Shown: positions 17,421-27,788 of the stretch, one piece after another
Numbering within the stretch: the first letter of the stretch is position 1
Layout: each line of letters begins with the position of its first letter
DNA from: Neorhizobium tomejilense
GTDB taxonomy: Bacteria; Pseudomonadota; Alphaproteobacteria; Rhizobiales; Rhizobiaceae
Direction of reading: 5' to 3'
Assembly (NCBI GenBank): GCA_002968845.1
Contig: PVBG01000005.1
Span: forward strand, 1-64,000
DNA: 64,000 bases
Made by a program: the position numbers and the translations under genes
Notes under the pieces: model-generated
What the model was told of the DNA's origin: nothing
Databases searched by the model: none
What the model saw: only the letters and a program-made list of their open reading frames with translations

Positions 17421-18533
17421 GTGCCAGTGCCGACGACGATCAAATCAGTCGAAGCTTTTCAGGTCATGTGGGAGCCGAACGAGCAGCCGGGGCGCCGAAG
17501 CGCCATCGTGCGGGTGACGACGGTGGAGGGCATTGTCGGTTACGGCGAGGCATCCCCGATGATGGGCGGCGAGCATTCCCTCGGCGTCGTCAGGGATTTC
17601 GCGCCGTCGCTTATCGGTGCCGATGCGCTCGACCACGCGGTGCTCTATGACAAGCTCCTGCATAAATACGTGAAGCTCGGCCCGGAAGGGGCGGTCACCG
17701 GGGCGCTGGCGGCGCTTGATATCGCGCTCTGGGACATCCGGGGCAAGGTCTTCGACCAGCCGATCTACAAGCTGCTCGGTGGCGCCTGGCGCACCGAGCT
17801 GCCCTTCTATTCCTCGATCGGCGGCAATGCCGACCGCACTGTGGATGAGACCGTTAAGGTGGTCGAAGCGCGCTGGAAGTCGGAAACGCCGGCGGCGATC
17901 AAGATCCGCTGGGACGGCGACCGCACCCGGCAGGACTACGACATCCCCGGAGATATCGCCAAGGCGAAGGCGGTACGCAAGCTGGTCGGCGACGACTTCC
18001 CGCTCGCCTTCGATGCCAACAATCAATATTCGGTCGGCGGTGCGATCCGGGTCGGCCGGGCTTTGGAGGAGCTCGGCTACATCTGGTTCGAGGAGCCGGT
18101 ACAGCACTACAACGTTCGCGCCATGGGAGAAGTGGCGCAGCGGCTGGACATCACCGTCTCGGCAGCCGAGCAGACCTACACCACGCAGGCGGTAATCGAC
18201 ATGATCAATGCCGGCGTGCGGATGGTGCAGCCGGACATCATCAAGATGGGTGGCATTACCGGCCTGATGCAATGCGCCGCGATCTGCTTTGCGCACGGCG
18301 TGGAACTCGTCCCCCATCAGACCCAGCCGACGATCGCCCACACGGCCAACCTGCAGGTGCTGGCGACGCTGATGCACAATACCAAACCGGCCGAATTCGC
18401 AGATCCGTCGACACGGATGCACGTGGCCTTCGAGAACCCGCCAAAGCCTGAAAACGGCAAGTTCAAGGTGCCGGGAGGTCCGGGTCTGGGCCTCATGATC
18501 AAGGATGCCGAGTTGGACAAGCGGCGAACGTAA
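17421..18533 (+). CDS. Mandelate racemase/muconate lactonising enzyme family protein
   Basis: 370 residues. Metal ligands: Asp in LAFDANNQY, Glu in WFEEPVQ and Glu in SAAEQTY. The Asp of QPDIIKMGG and His of VPHQTQP form the dyad. The KxK position reads KIR (KxR), as in the enzyme at 7442-8521. The start is GTG at 17421 with no strong ribosome binding site. It is followed 20 bp later by a peptide-type binding protein and importer, so it probably acts on the imported hydroxy acid or amino-acid derivative. Dipeptide epimerase activity is also known in this superfamily and would suit a peptide-type importer, but the motif does not decide it. Confidence 0.82.
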   Translation: MPVPTTIKSVEAFQVMWEPNEQPGRRSAIVRVTTVEGIVGYGEASPMMGGEHSLGVVRDFAPSLIGADALDHAVLYDKLLHKYVKLGPEGAVTGALAALDIALWDIRGKVFDQPIYKLLGGAWRTELPFYSSIGGNADRTVDETVKVVEARWKSETPAAIKIRWDGDRTRQDYDIPGDIAKAKAVRKLVGDDFPLAFDANNQYSVGGAIRVGRALEELGYIWFEEPVQHYNVRAMGEVAQRLDITVSAAEQTYTTQAVIDMINAGVRMVQPDIIKMGGITGLMQCAAICFAHGVELVPHQTQPTIAHTANLQVLATLMHNTKPAEFADPSTRMHVAFENPPKPENGKFKVPGGPGLGLMIKDAELDKRRT

Positions 18534-18553
18534 CTTGTCTTTGGGAGGAGATG

Positions 18554-20152
18554 ATGAACGTGAACAGAAGAGAATTCCTGGAACTCGCCGCTGCGGCGAC
18601 GGCTCTGAGCGTCGTGGGAGCGGGTGCTGCCCGCGCAGCGTCGAGCGCCGACGTGGTGCGGATCGGCATTGCCGCCAACGGGCCGCGCACCAGCGATCCG
18701 AACCAGACGACGCAGGGCTCCGACAACTGGGCCACCGAACAGATCTACGAACAGCTGGTTCGCCCCGAAGACGGTGATTTCGCCACGACGCCGGACAAGT
18801 ACGTGCCGACGCTGGCGACCGAATGGTCCGCATCGCCGGATGCGAAAACCTGGACGTTCAAACTTCGCCAGGGTGTCCAGTTCCACAAGGGTTACGGCGA
18901 GATGACGTCGGACGACGTGGTCTTTTCCTTCAAGCGAGCAATCACCGACGGCACCAACAAGACGATCATGGCGAATGTCGCCGACGTGGTCGCCAAGGGT
19001 CCCTACGAGGTTGCCGTTCAGCTCAAGTCTCCGGACGTGAATTTCCTCGGCACGACGGGCTTTTCCAACAATACCTCGATCGTCTCCAAGAAAGCCTTCG
19101 ACAAGATCGGCGCCGAAAAGTTCATGACCGACGCGGTCGGCACTGGGCCTTACGAGCTCACCCGTTTCGACGCCGAATGGGGTACGGCGATGAAACGCCA
19201 TGAGGGTTACTGGGGCCAGAAGGCGAAGATCGCCGGCGTGGAATGCGTCTACATTGCCGATACGACAGCCCGGACGCTGGCGCTCCTTTCCGGCGACGTC
19301 GATCTGATCGAGGCGGTGCGTGCGCCCGGCTGGGTGGATTCCATGCTGCAGCGCGATCCGACCCTGAAATTCGACATGACGATACCGGGATCCTTCAACA
19401 CGCTGCACATCAACCTGACCCGCAAGCCGTTCGACAACCTGAAGGTTCGCCAGGCGGTGATGTATGCGATCGATCGGCAGGCGGTCGCCGATGCCCTGAA
19501 GCCGATGGGTGGTTTCATGGCTGGTTTGCAGCCGGATTTCTTCCCCGCCGGTTTTAAGACCGCCGACCTGCCGTCCGAACTGCAGTACAAGTACGATCCG
19601 AAGAAGGCCAAGGCGCTGCTCGCAGAGGCAGGTTTTCCGAACGGCTTCGATTTCGACAGCAATTGCAGCCAGCGCGAGGACTATTCGTCGACCATGCTGA
19701 TCGTGCAGGAACAGCTCCGGGCCGTCGGATTGCGCATGAACCTGAAGATCGGCGACCACACGGCCTATCACGCCGACAATCGCAGCGACAAGAATACGCT
19801 TGCGATGCATTCGTCGAGCTATCCGCCGATCCCGACGCAGCTCTATTTCCAGCAGCTTTCGTCGAAATCCGAAGTGAAGTCCGACGGCAAGGGCGGCGGC
19901 AACTACAGCCATTACGGGGTTGCCATGCCGGGGATCGACGCGCTGCTCGACAAGGCGTTGATGGCAACCGACTACAAGACCTATGTCGACACCTGCAAGC
20001 AGATCGAGCTGCAGGCGCTGCGCGACCTGCCCCTGATCGGGCTTTCCACCCTGTCCTTCACCGTGGCTCGCAATGCGCGGCTGGACATGGGCTACAAGGT
20101 CAAGAGCGGTTACGCCCGTTGGCGTTTCCATCGCGCCACGAAAAAAGCCTGA
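18554..20152 (+). CDS. ABC transporter substrate-binding protein, family 5
   Basis: 532 residues. The N-terminus NRREFLELAAAATALSVVGAGAA is a Tat-type signal peptide (RR followed by EFL), which is less usual for this family. The mature part has the SBP_bac_5 blocks TSDDVVFSFKRAI and DNLKVRQAVMYAIDR. GGGAGGAG lies 5 bp before the ATG at 18554. It is the first gene of a complete importer with two permeases and two ATPases. The ligand cannot be read; linkage to CoA-transferase and enolase genes argues against simple dipeptide nutrition. Confidence 0.9.
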   Translation: MNVNRREFLELAAAATALSVVGAGAARAASSADVVRIGIAANGPRTSDPNQTTQGSDNWATEQIYEQLVRPEDGDFATTPDKYVPTLATEWSASPDAKTWTFKLRQGVQFHKGYGEMTSDDVVFSFKRAITDGTNKTIMANVADVVAKGPYEVAVQLKSPDVNFLGTTGFSNNTSIVSKKAFDKIGAEKFMTDAVGTGPYELTRFDAEWGTAMKRHEGYWGQKAKIAGVECVYIADTTARTLALLSGDVDLIEAVRAPGWVDSMLQRDPTLKFDMTIPGSFNTLHINLTRKPFDNLKVRQAVMYAIDRQAVADALKPMGGFMAGLQPDFFPAGFKTADLPSELQYKYDPKKAKALLAEAGFPNGFDFDSNCSQREDYSSTMLIVQEQLRAVGLRMNLKIGDHTAYHADNRSDKNTLAMHSSSYPPIPTQLYFQQLSSKSEVKSDGKGGGNYSHYGVAMPGIDALLDKALMATDYKTYVDTCKQIELQALRDLPLIGLSTLSFTVARNARLDMGYKVKSGYARWRFHRATKKA

Positions 20153-20179
20153 CGGCTTCAAAGCACGGGTGACAGGCCA

Positions 20180-21115
20180 ATGGGCAGGTACATGCTTTAC
20201 AGGCTAGCCGACGCCATACCGACCATATGGTTGGTCCTGACGCTCGTGTTCATCGCCATGCGCATTCTCCCGGGAGATCCGGCAATCGCTGCTCTGGGAG
20301 ACGGTGCTCTCCCGGAGCAGCTTGCCGAGTTCCGCGAGAAAATGGGACTGAACGTGCCGATCTGGCAGCAATATTTCAACTTCCTGATCGGCACGCTGAC
20401 GCTCGATTTCGGCAAGTCCTATATGAACGGCGCGCCTGTCCTCGATCTCATCGCCCGCAATCTGCCCTACACGATCCAGCTGACCGTCGCGGCGATGATC
20501 CTCGGCACCGTGATCGGCATACCATTCGGGGTGCTCGCGGCCGTCAAGCGGGGGAAGCTGCCGGATTCCGGCATGCGAATCTTTTCTCTGGTGGGGTATG
20601 CGGTTCCGGATTTTTACCTGGGAGCGCTGTTTCTGATCGGGTTTGCGCTGAACCTCAGATGGTTTCCGATCAACGGGGCCGGCAGCGGTTTTTTCGATAT
20701 CCTCCACCACCTCTTCCTGCCGGCGCTGACGCTTGCGCTTGTCAAGGCTGCGTTCATCGGCCGCCTGACGAGAACCTCCGTGCTCGAGGTTCTCGGCAAG
20801 GACTATGTGCGCACCGCCCGCGCCAAGGGAGCGCGCGAAAACCGCGTCATCTACCGCCATGCGCTGCGTAACGCCCTGCTGCCGCTTGCGACGGGCATGG
20901 GATTGAGCCTGCTGGCAACCCTGTCGGGGTCCGTCGCGGTGGAACTGGTCTTCAACCGCCCCGGCATCGGCCGCCTGCTCATCCAGTCGATTACCGAAAG
21001 AGACTACGGCGTCATCCAGGGCGGAGTGGTGGTCTTCGCGCTGATGGTGGTCTTCGTCAACCTGATGATGGACCTCCTCTATGTCGTCATCGATCCACGA
21101 ATTCGGGTGAAGTAA
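20180..21115 (+). CDS. Peptide-type ABC transporter permease (DppB-like)
   Basis: 311 residues with six predicted membrane segments. The first is in the N-terminal AIPTIWLVLTLVFIAMRILPGDPA block typical of DppB/OppB. The EAA loop (YVRTARAKGARENRVIYRHALRNALLP) contacts the ATPase subunits. It lies 27 bp after the binding-protein gene, and its stop codon overlaps the next permease start by one base. Confidence 0.93.
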   Translation: MGRYMLYRLADAIPTIWLVLTLVFIAMRILPGDPAIAALGDGALPEQLAEFREKMGLNVPIWQQYFNFLIGTLTLDFGKSYMNGAPVLDLIARNLPYTIQLTVAAMILGTVIGIPFGVLAAVKRGKLPDSGMRIFSLVGYAVPDFYLGALFLIGFALNLRWFPINGAGSGFFDILHHLFLPALTLALVKAAFIGRLTRTSVLEVLGKDYVRTARAKGARENRVIYRHALRNALLPLATGMGLSLLATLSGSVAVELVFNRPGIGRLLIQSITERDYGVIQGGVVVFALMVVFVNLMMDLLYVVIDPRIRVK

Positions 21116-22026
21116 TGACAATACTCCCAGGCTCCGTCGGAACCCTGTCCGCATCCGACGATATCGAACATGCGATCGCGCCGGAACCCGGCAGGACGGC
21201 GCTGCTGAAGGACATGCTGTTCGGCCAGGCCTCGACGATCTTTGCCTTTTCCGTCGTGGTGATTTTTCTTCTGGTCGCGATCCTGGCGCCCTGGCTCGCC
21301 CCCTACGATCCGCTGGCGCAAAGCATCCTGTCGATCAACAAGCAACCGTCCTGGGCGCATTGGCTCGGGACCGACCAGTTCGGCCGGGACGTGCTGTCCC
21401 GGATGATCCACGGGTCGCGCAATTCGCTGCTGTTCGGCCTGATCTCACCTGCCTTGGCCGCCTTTTTCGGAACCATACTCGGGGTGACGGCCGGTTATTT
21501 CGGGGGTGTCATAGACCGGGTGATCAGCCGTGTCGTCGACCTTCTTCTGGCTTTCCCGGAACTGCTCCTGGCGATCATGATCGCAGCAGTGCTCGGCGGG
21601 GCCTTCTGGAACATCATTGCCGTCATCACCGTCGCCTTCGTTCCGGGCTTTGCGCGGGTGGCGCGCGCCTCGACGCTCGCAGTCAAACAGGAGCCTTATA
21701 TCGAAGCCGCGGTTGCGGTCGGCCTTCGCACCCCGACGATCATCATCCGGCACGTCATCCCGAATATCGCAGCGCCGATCCTGGTGCTGATGACGCTCTG
21801 GGTCGCGTCCGCCATCCGGCTGGAAGCGTCGCTGAGTTTCCTCGGCATCGGCACCCGGGCACCCAATCCGAGCTGGGGCAATATCATCCGCGACGGGCTG
21901 AACAACCTGTTCGGATCGCCATGGCCGATCATCGCGGCTGGTTTTGCGATTACCTGCGTCGTGCTGTCGTTCAACCTCATGGGCGACGCGGTGCGCGATG
22001 TCCTCGATCCGGAGACGACGCGATGA
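21115..22026 (+). CDS. Peptide-type ABC transporter permease (DppC-like)
   Basis: 303 residues. The N-terminal cytoplasmic stretch precedes the first membrane segment (FAFSVVVIFLLVAILAPWLAPYDP), followed by HWLGTDQFGRDVLSRMIHGSRNS, the signature of DppC/OppC. The EAA loop lies around IEAAVAVGLRTPTIIIRHVIPN. Start and stop codons overlap those of both neighbours, which indicates translational coupling. Confidence 0.93.
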   Translation: MTILPGSVGTLSASDDIEHAIAPEPGRTALLKDMLFGQASTIFAFSVVVIFLLVAILAPWLAPYDPLAQSILSINKQPSWAHWLGTDQFGRDVLSRMIHGSRNSLLFGLISPALAAFFGTILGVTAGYFGGVIDRVISRVVDLLLAFPELLLAIMIAAVLGGAFWNIIAVITVAFVPGFARVARASTLAVKQEPYIEAAVAVGLRTPTIIIRHVIPNIAAPILVLMTLWVASAIRLEASLSFLGIGTRAPNPSWGNIIRDGLNNLFGSPWPIIAAGFAITCVVLSFNLMGDAVRDVLDPETTR

Positions 22027-23051
22027 CGATTGCTCCCTCGCTTTCCAGGCAGCAGCCGGCTGCCTCCGTCCATCCCGGTCCCTTGCTGAAAGTGGAGGAT
22101 CTCTCGATCGAGTTCGGCCCGAAGGGTACGGCGGTGCGTGTGGTGGAAGGTGTCAGCTTCACCATCGACACCGGCGCCGCGGTCGGCATCGTCGGCGAGT
22201 CCGGCTCCGGCAAATCGATGACCTCGCTTGCGGTGATGGGGCTGATCCCCAGCCCTCCAGGCCGCATCGCCACGGGGCGGATCCTGTTCGAGGGCGTCGA
22301 CCTGCTTGGCCTCCCGCGCTCCAGGATGCCGGAAATCCGCGGCCGCGATATCGCGATGATCTTCCAGGAGCCGATGAGTTCGCTCAATCCGGTGATGACG
22401 ATCGGCGACCAGATCGGCGAGGCGATCAAGCTGCATCAGAAGATGGGCCGCGAGGAGCGGCGCCAGCGGGTTGTCGAGCTGCTGAAGCTGGTCGGCATTC
22501 CCGATCCGGAGCGTCGGCTCGGCGCCTATCCGCACCAGTTCTCCGGCGGCATGCGCCAGCGGGTGATGATCGCCATGGCGGTCGCCTGCAACCCGAAGCT
22601 CCTGATCGCCGACGAACCGACGACCGCGCTCGACGTCACTATACAGGCGCAGGTGCTCGAGTTGATGCACAAGATCCGCCGCACCCTGAACACCACCATC
22701 CTCTTGATCTCCCACGATCTCGGTGTCATCGCCGATATCTGCGAACGGGTGATCGTCATGTATGCGGGCAAGGTGGTCGAGGATGCGGACGTCAAGACGA
22801 TCTTCCGCAGCCCGAAACATCCCTATACGCGAGGCCTGCTGCAATCGATCCCGCGGTTGAAGGACGAGAATACGCGTCTTTACCAGATCCCCGGCATGGT
22901 GCCCTTGCCTGGCACGATCAAGCAAGGCTGTCCGTTCTTCCCGCGCTGTCCCGATCGCATCGACAAATGCGCGCGGGAGACGCCGCCTCTCCTTGAAATC
23001 ACACCGCAACAGAAGGCCGCCTGTTGGGTCTCGGCGGGGGCGACGTCATGA
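22023..23051 (+). CDS. Peptide-type ABC transporter ATP-binding protein (DppD-like)
   Basis: 342 residues. Walker A is GESGSGKS, the signature is FSGGMRQRV, Walker B is [12 protein letters not shown] and the switch His is in LLISHDLGV. The C-terminal Cys-rich oligopeptide_ABC domain contains [15 protein letters not shown], which in related proteins can hold an iron-sulfur cluster. The ATG at 22023 overlaps the stop of the preceding permease. A longer frame back to 21360 merely overlaps that permease. Confidence 0.94.
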   Translation: MTIAPSLSRQQPAASVHPGPLLKVEDLSIEFGPKGTAVRVVEGVSFTIDTGAAVGIVGESGSGKSMTSLAVMGLIPSPPGRIATGRILFEGVDLLGLPRSRMPEIRGRDIAMIFQEPMSSLNPVMTIGDQIGEAIKLHQKMGREERRQRVVELLKLVGIPDPERRLGAYPHQFSGGMRQRVMIAMAVACNPKLLIADEPTTALDVTIQAQVLELMHKIRRTLNTTILLISHDLGVIADICERVIVMYAGKVVEDADVKTIFRSPKHPYTRGLLQSIPRLKDENTRLYQIPGMVPLPGTIKQGCPFFPRCPDRIDKCARETPPLLEITPQQKAACWVSAGATS

Positions 23052-24055
23052 ATATTGCTGTGACCGGAGATGACCTCGTCGTGGTCAGAGACGTGGGCAA
23101 GACCTTTTCGGAAGCAGGAGGCCTGGTGTTTGGCCGCGCCCAGCCGAGTGTGAGGGCTGTCGACGGCGCTTCCTTCGAGGTCAAGCGCGGCGAGACGCTG
23201 GCGCTGGTGGGGGAATCCGGCTGCGGAAAATCCACCCTCGGGCGGCTTCTGCTGCGGCTCATAGATGCAAGCGAAGGCGAAATCGCTATCGACGGCGTGG
23301 ATATCCTGCGTCTCAGTTCCAATGACATGCGCCAGATGCGGGCGCGCGTGCAGATGATCTTCCAGGACCCCTACGGGTCGCTCAGCCCGCGTCGCTCGGT
23401 TGCGAAGATCATTGCCGAACCGCTGGAAATTTTCGGGCTGGTCCAATCGAGGAAGCAGCGTCGCGATCGTGTCGCCGAACTGATGATCCAGGTGGGGCTG
23501 TCCCCGACTTTCATGGACCGGTATCCGCGCCAGTTCTCCGGAGGCCAGCGGCAGCGTATAGGGATCGCTCGCGCCATTGCGGTCGATCCGCAGTTCATCG
23601 TTGCCGACGAACCCGTGTCCGCGCTCGACGTCTCGGTGCAGGCGCAGATCGTCAACCTGATGCAGGACCTGCAGAAAAGCCGCGGTTTCTCCTACCTCTT
23701 CATCGCCCACGATCTCTCGGTCGTGCGCCATATCGCGGATCGCGTCGCCGTCATGTATCTCGGCCGGATCGTTGAAATAGGGCCTAAAAGGCGGATCTAC
23801 GATTTCCCGAGCCATCCCTACACCCAGGCGCTTCTCTCGGCGGTGCCGGAGCCCGACCCGGAAACGCGGAAATCCCGGATCATCCTGAAGGGCGACGTGC
23901 CGAGCCCGGCCAATGATCCGACCGGCTGCAGCTTCCATACCCGCTGTCCCATCGCCCAGCCGATTTGCAGGGCGGAACGTCCACCGCTTCTGGAAACCGC
24001 CAGCGGTCACCTCGCCGCCTGCCATTTCGCCAAACCGCATCCCATCCCTTTGTAG
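23048..24055 (+). CDS. Peptide-type ABC transporter ATP-binding protein (DppF-like)
   Basis: 335 residues. Walker [10 protein letters not shown], signature [14 protein letters not shown], Walker [13 protein letters not shown] and switch His in [12 protein letters not shown]. It ends with the Cys-containing [15 protein letters not shown] segment. The ATG at 23048 overlaps the stop of the DppD-like gene. It completes the importer that began at 18554. Confidence 0.94.
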   Translation: MNIAVTGDDLVVVRDVGKTFSEAGGLVFGRAQPSVRAVDGASFEVKRGETLALVGESGCGKSTLGRLLLRLIDASEGEIAIDGVDILRLSSNDMRQMRARVQMIFQDPYGSLSPRRSVAKIIAEPLEIFGLVQSRKQRRDRVAELMIQVGLSPTFMDRYPRQFSGGQRQRIGIARAIAVDPQFIVADEPVSALDVSVQAQIVNLMQDLQKSRGFSYLFIAHDLSVVRHIADRVAVMYLGRIVEIGPKRRIYDFPSHPYTQALLSAVPEPDPETRKSRIILKGDVPSPANDPTGCSFHTRCPIAQPICRAERPPLLETASGHLAACHFAKPHPIPL

Positions 24056-24235
24056 GTCCTGTCGAGAGGCTCTCCGAGCTGTGCTCATCATCGAATAGGC
24101 GCCGTCACCCGAAGCATTCGATGGCGGAGGCGCTCGCGCCAAACCCTCCTGCGAAAAGCCCATAGGTACACTTGCTTTACCGAAGGTGGCAGTTAAGCTT
24201 ACCTTTATCCAATGGTATCCTAGGTGCGGCTTCTC

Positions 24236-25627
24236 ATGACACAAGAATTCATCCAGGCGCTGATGCGCGAACTCGGCCCCGACGTCTTTTTTGGGGAGGA
24301 CATCCCTGTTCGCTTCCAGAACGATTGGGGCGGCCTTTCGCCGGTCGTGCCGCTGGCGCTGGTGCGGCCGCGCACGACGGAACAGGTCTCGGTGACGTTG
24401 CGCCTCTGCAACGAGTTCAAGGTGCCGGTGGTGCCGCAGGGCGGACTGACGGGTCTCGCCGGCGGTGCGCGGCCGATCGAGAATGGCGTGGCGCTGTCGC
24501 TCGACCGCATGAACGGTATCGAGGAAGTCGATACGGTGATGGCGACGATGACGGTGATGGCGGGCACGCCGCTCAGCGTCATCCAGGCAAAGGCCGAGGA
24601 GGCGGGGCTGTTCTTCGGGCTTGATCTCGGCGCCCGCGATTCCTGCCTCATCGGCGGCAACCTCGCCACCAATGCCGGCGGCAATCGCGTCATCCGGTTC
24701 GGCATGGCCCGCGAACACGTGCTCGGCCTCGAAGTGGTGCTGCCGGACGGCACGATCGTCACATCGCTGAACAAGATGCTGAAGAACAATGCCGGCTACG
24801 ACCTGAAGCAACTGTTCATCGGTTCGGAAGGCACGCTGGGGGTCATCACCCGCGCCGTGCTGCGCCTGCAGGCGAAGCCCGCGGAACTTGCCAGCGCCTT
24901 CTGCGGCTGCCCGGATTTTCCCGCGCTCCTGGAACTGCTGAAGAGCGCTCGCCAGGGCATGGGCTCGGCGCTGACCTCGTTCGAGGTGATGTGGCCGAGC
25001 TTTTACGACTTCATGACGGGCAAGCTGCCCGACCTGCGCCGCGCCTTCAAGGAGCCGCATGGGATCTATGTGTTGATCGAAACCGGCGGGCGCAACGCCG
25101 AAGAGAACCGGGCGCTGCTGGAGCAGGTGCTGTCTGATGCGCTGGAAGCCGGCTGGGTTTCCGATGCGGTTCTGCCATCCTCGGAGCGTGAGACCAAGGA
25201 CCTCTGGGCGGTGCGCGAAAGCGTATCGGAATACGGCAAGCTGATGGGGCCGCTGACCGCTTTCGACGTCGGCCTGCCGACCAGTGCCGCCGGCCAGGTG
25301 GTCGACGAGATCGAGGCGGCGATGAAGGTCCGCTGGCCGGATGCGATTGCGGTCAGCTATGGCCATATCGGCGACAGCAACCTGCATCTCGTCTGCAACA
25401 TCCCGTCCGCCGGCAACGACCAGCCGCATAAGGAGATTACCGAACTTGTCTTCGGCTCGATCGCCCGCGAAGGCGGCACGATTTCCGCCGAACACGGGAT
25501 CGGCCTCCTGAAGAAGCCCTATCTCAAACTGTCGCGGACCCCGGAGGAGCTGGCGCTGATGGCGCGTATCAAGCTGGCGCTCGATCCCAACAATATTCTG
25601 AATACCGGCAAAGTGCTTTCCGTCTGA
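24236..25627 (+). CDS. FAD-linked oxidase, GlcD/D-2-hydroxyacid dehydrogenase type
   Basis: 463 residues. The PCMH-type FAD domain has VPVVPQGGLTGLAGGA, ARDSCLIGGNLATNAGG and GSEGTLGVITRAVLRL. The C-terminal FAD-linked oxidase domain contains AISYGHIGDSNLHL-like and EHGIGLLKKPYL. Closest families are glycolate oxidase GlcD and D-2-hydroxyglutarate/D-lactate dehydrogenases. ATG at 24236 is preferred over a GTG at 24224. It is followed by a GntR gene and preceded by about 180 bp without a gene, so it forms its own unit. The substrate is a D-2-hydroxy acid, identity unknown. Confidence 0.88.
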   Translation: MTQEFIQALMRELGPDVFFGEDIPVRFQNDWGGLSPVVPLALVRPRTTEQVSVTLRLCNEFKVPVVPQGGLTGLAGGARPIENGVALSLDRMNGIEEVDTVMATMTVMAGTPLSVIQAKAEEAGLFFGLDLGARDSCLIGGNLATNAGGNRVIRFGMAREHVLGLEVVLPDGTIVTSLNKMLKNNAGYDLKQLFIGSEGTLGVITRAVLRLQAKPAELASAFCGCPDFPALLELLKSARQGMGSALTSFEVMWPSFYDFMTGKLPDLRRAFKEPHGIYVLIETGGRNAEENRALLEQVLSDALEAGWVSDAVLPSSERETKDLWAVRESVSEYGKLMGPLTAFDVGLPTSAAGQVVDEIEAAMKVRWPDAIAVSYGHIGDSNLHLVCNIPSAGNDQPHKEITELVFGSIAREGGTISAEHGIGLLKKPYLKLSRTPEELALMARIKLALDPNNILNTGKVLSV

Positions 25628-25643
25628 GCGGTAGGAGGTGCTG

Positions 25644-26414
25644 GTGGATCGACATTTTCAGCCTGTCAAAGTGCTGCTTCCGAACGAGGAGGTGGCACGC
25701 CGGCTTGCCGATGCCATCAGAGCCGGGTTTTTCCGGCTCGGCTCTCGCCTTCCGTCCGAACGCAGCATCGCCGAACAGATGCAGGTGAGCCGTCCGACGG
25801 TGCGTGAAGCGGTAAAGCTGCTGGTCGAGGCCAATATTCTCACCGTCCGACCGGGTGCCGGCGGCGGCACGTTCGTCAGCAGCGAGATCGTGCCGCTCGA
25901 CCTGATCGTGCCGAGGCCGGACATGCGGCCCGGCGACATCGACGAAGCGATCGAAGTGCGCCGGCTGATCCTGCCTTGGGTGGCGCAGATTGCCTCGCAA
26001 TATGCCGAGGATGCGGATTTCGACCGGATGCGGGAGGCGATCCGGTTCGGCCGGGATTCGTTGCCGCTGCCGGAGGTGACGAAAAGCAGCCCCGAACATA
26101 TCAGCTCGATCATCATCGCGTCGATGCGCTTCGATCTCGCCCTGGCGCGGGCGACCCGCAACGGCCTCGTGCTGGAACTGATGGAACTGCTGCTGCAGTG
26201 GGTGGAGCCGATGCGGCACAGGACGCTGCATAGCCGCGCTGACCTCGTGTTGTCGCTCGAACTGGTCGAGACCATGATGCAGGCGATCGAATCCGGCGAC
26301 CCGGCACAGATTGCCGATATTACCGAGCGGCGTCTCGGCATTCTCGAAAATGCGCTTGAGGAGCAGACGGGCCGGCGTCTTCGCCGCAACCGCCGGCCGG
26401 CCAATGCGGGTTGA
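25644..26414 (+). CDS. GntR-family (FadR subfamily) regulator
   Basis: 256 residues. The winged helix contains LPSERSIAEQMQVSRPTVREAVKLL (about residues 30-55) and the C-terminal FCD domain is helical. GTG at 25644 has TAGGAGG 5 bp upstream. It follows the GlcD-like gene by 16 bp and probably regulates it. The stop codon directly abuts that of the convergent rhaK, leaving no intergenic DNA. Confidence 0.88.
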   Translation: MDRHFQPVKVLLPNEEVARRLADAIRAGFFRLGSRLPSERSIAEQMQVSRPTVREAVKLLVEANILTVRPGAGGGTFVSSEIVPLDLIVPRPDMRPGDIDEAIEVRRLILPWVAQIASQYAEDADFDRMREAIRFGRDSLPLPEVTKSSPEHISSIIIASMRFDLALARATRNGLVLELMELLLQWVEPMRHRTLHSRADLVLSLELVETMMQAIESGDPAQIADITERRLGILENALEEQTGRRLRRNRRPANAG

Positions 26415-27788
26415 TCAGTGCCTCAGCCTTTCGTGCCAGGTGGTGCGATAGGCGTCGATGTTCCAGATCGGCGCCGGCACGATGCGGCCTGGTTTGGTCG
26501 CCGGCAAAATGCCTGCCAGAAGCGCTGCCCCCTGGCTGGTGCCGGTCGAGCCGGGGAGGGCGACCACCTGGCGGCCGAGCAGCGCGGCGAGCGCCTGGAG
26601 ATAGGCCGGGTTGGCCGAGAAGGGGCCTTCAACCAGAACCGGTCCCTTGGCGCCGATGAGATCGAGGCAGGTCTCCGTCATCAGCGCGAGGTAAAGGCAG
26701 GCGGCCCCCCAGCGCTGGTCGATAGTGGCGCCGGTGTCGTTGATCCATTGCCGCTCGCGGCCCGGGAAGGGGCCGGAGCCGCCCGAAACATTCGGCAGAA
26801 GCATCAGGCCTTTTTCGATGACATGAGGGATGGCTGCAAGGGCCGCTTCCGGCGATAAGATGCCGAGTTCCACCGTCAGCATCTCAAACTCGCGGCCGCC
26901 CATGAAACGGCTCGAGGGCACGGCGCGGCCATAGGCATCGACATTGGCAAGCGCGTCGCGCTGCGGGTCCAGATGGTCGAGATCGCCGCCGACCGCGAAA
27001 TTGATCACCCAGGTGCCGGTGGAGACCACCGCGAACGGCGGCTCACGTCCGACCAGATGCGCCAGCAGCGAGGCGTTGGAGTCGTGAATACCGCAATGGA
27101 CGGGGATGGCTGTCGTGACGCCGATCCGGGCTGCGATGTCCGGCAAAAGCGGACCGAGCGCGTCAAAGGCCGAACGGACCGGCGCCATCAGATTACGGAT
27201 GCCGAGCGTATCGACCAATGGGGAATAGGCGCCGTCACGCGGGCGCCAGAGGTCCGTATGGCAACCGAGCGAGGTGACTTCGTTCGCCGCAACACCGGTC
27301 AGCCGGAACGCCCAGTATTGCGGGTAGGTGAGGATGGTGCAGATGCGGGCAAAGGCTTCGGGAAAGGTGGTCTTCTGGTAGTGAAGCTGCGCGCCGACAT
27401 TCAGCCCGCCTGACAGGGCCGGCGAGAAGGTCTCGGAAAAATGCGGGCGGATCGACCGGTAGGCTTGGCGGATGTCTTCCGGATATTCGTGTTCGTAATC
27501 GAGCACCGGCAGCGCCAGTTTGCCCTCGGCGTCGAGAAGCACCGCTGATGCGCCATGCGTGGTGATGGAGATCGCATCGAAGGCGGGCTGTTTTGCAAAG
27601 TCGGACAACGCTTGGAGCACGAAGGTCCACAGGGCGTCGACATCGTAGTGCGGATAGGGCGCGCTTGACAGAACCCGGTTCGGCGCGCGCCTTTCGGCGA
27701 TCTCCTCGCCGGTGGCGCAGTCGAGCACGACGACCTTGGCATTGGTCTTGCCGATATCGAGAGCGGCGATCTTTTCGGGCGTGGTCAT
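26415..27788 (-). CDS. rhaK: Rhamnose kinase RhaK (FGGY family)
   Basis: 457 residues of the FGGY carbohydrate kinase family, with the N-terminal phosphate-binding [10 protein letters not shown] and the C-terminal [19 protein letters not shown] and [11 protein letters not shown] blocks. In R. leguminosarum RhaK phosphorylates rhamnose/rhamnulose and is also needed for activity of the rhamnose ABC transporter, a documented unusual role. Start at 27788, overlapping the rhaU stop codon. It is the last gene of the rhaRSTPQUK order seen here. Confidence 0.93.
   Translation of the reverse strand: MTTPEKIAALDIGKTNAKVVVLDCATGEEIAERRAPNRVLSSAPYPHYDVDALWTFVLQALSDFAKQPAFDAISITTHGASAVLLDAEGKLALPVLDYEHEYPEDIRQAYRSIRPHFSETFSPALSGGLNVGAQLHYQKTTFPEAFARICTILTYPQYWAFRLTGVAANEVTSLGCHTDLWRPRDGAYSPLVDTLGIRNLMAPVRSAFDALGPLLPDIAARIGVTTAIPVHCGIHDSNASLLAHLVGREPPFAVVSTGTWVINFAVGGDLDHLDPQRDALANVDAYGRAVPSSRFMGGREFEMLTVELGILSPEAALAAIPHVIEKGLMLLPNVSGGSGPFPGRERQWINDTGATIDQRWGAACLYLALMTETCLDLIGAKGPVLVEGPFSANPAYLQALAALLGRQVVALPGSTGTSQGAALLAGILPATKPGRIVPAPIWNIDAYRTTWHERLRH

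Noticed and set aside
24089..24123. CATCGAAT/ATTCGATG inverted repeat before the GlcD-like gene
   Set aside because: An 8-bp stem with a 19-nt loop is not distinctive, and neither a promoter nor an operator could be tied to it.
22880..25495. Minus-strand 871-codon frame over the DppF-like and GlcD-like genes
   Set aside because: It spans two unrelated sense genes with intact motifs and has no start signal.
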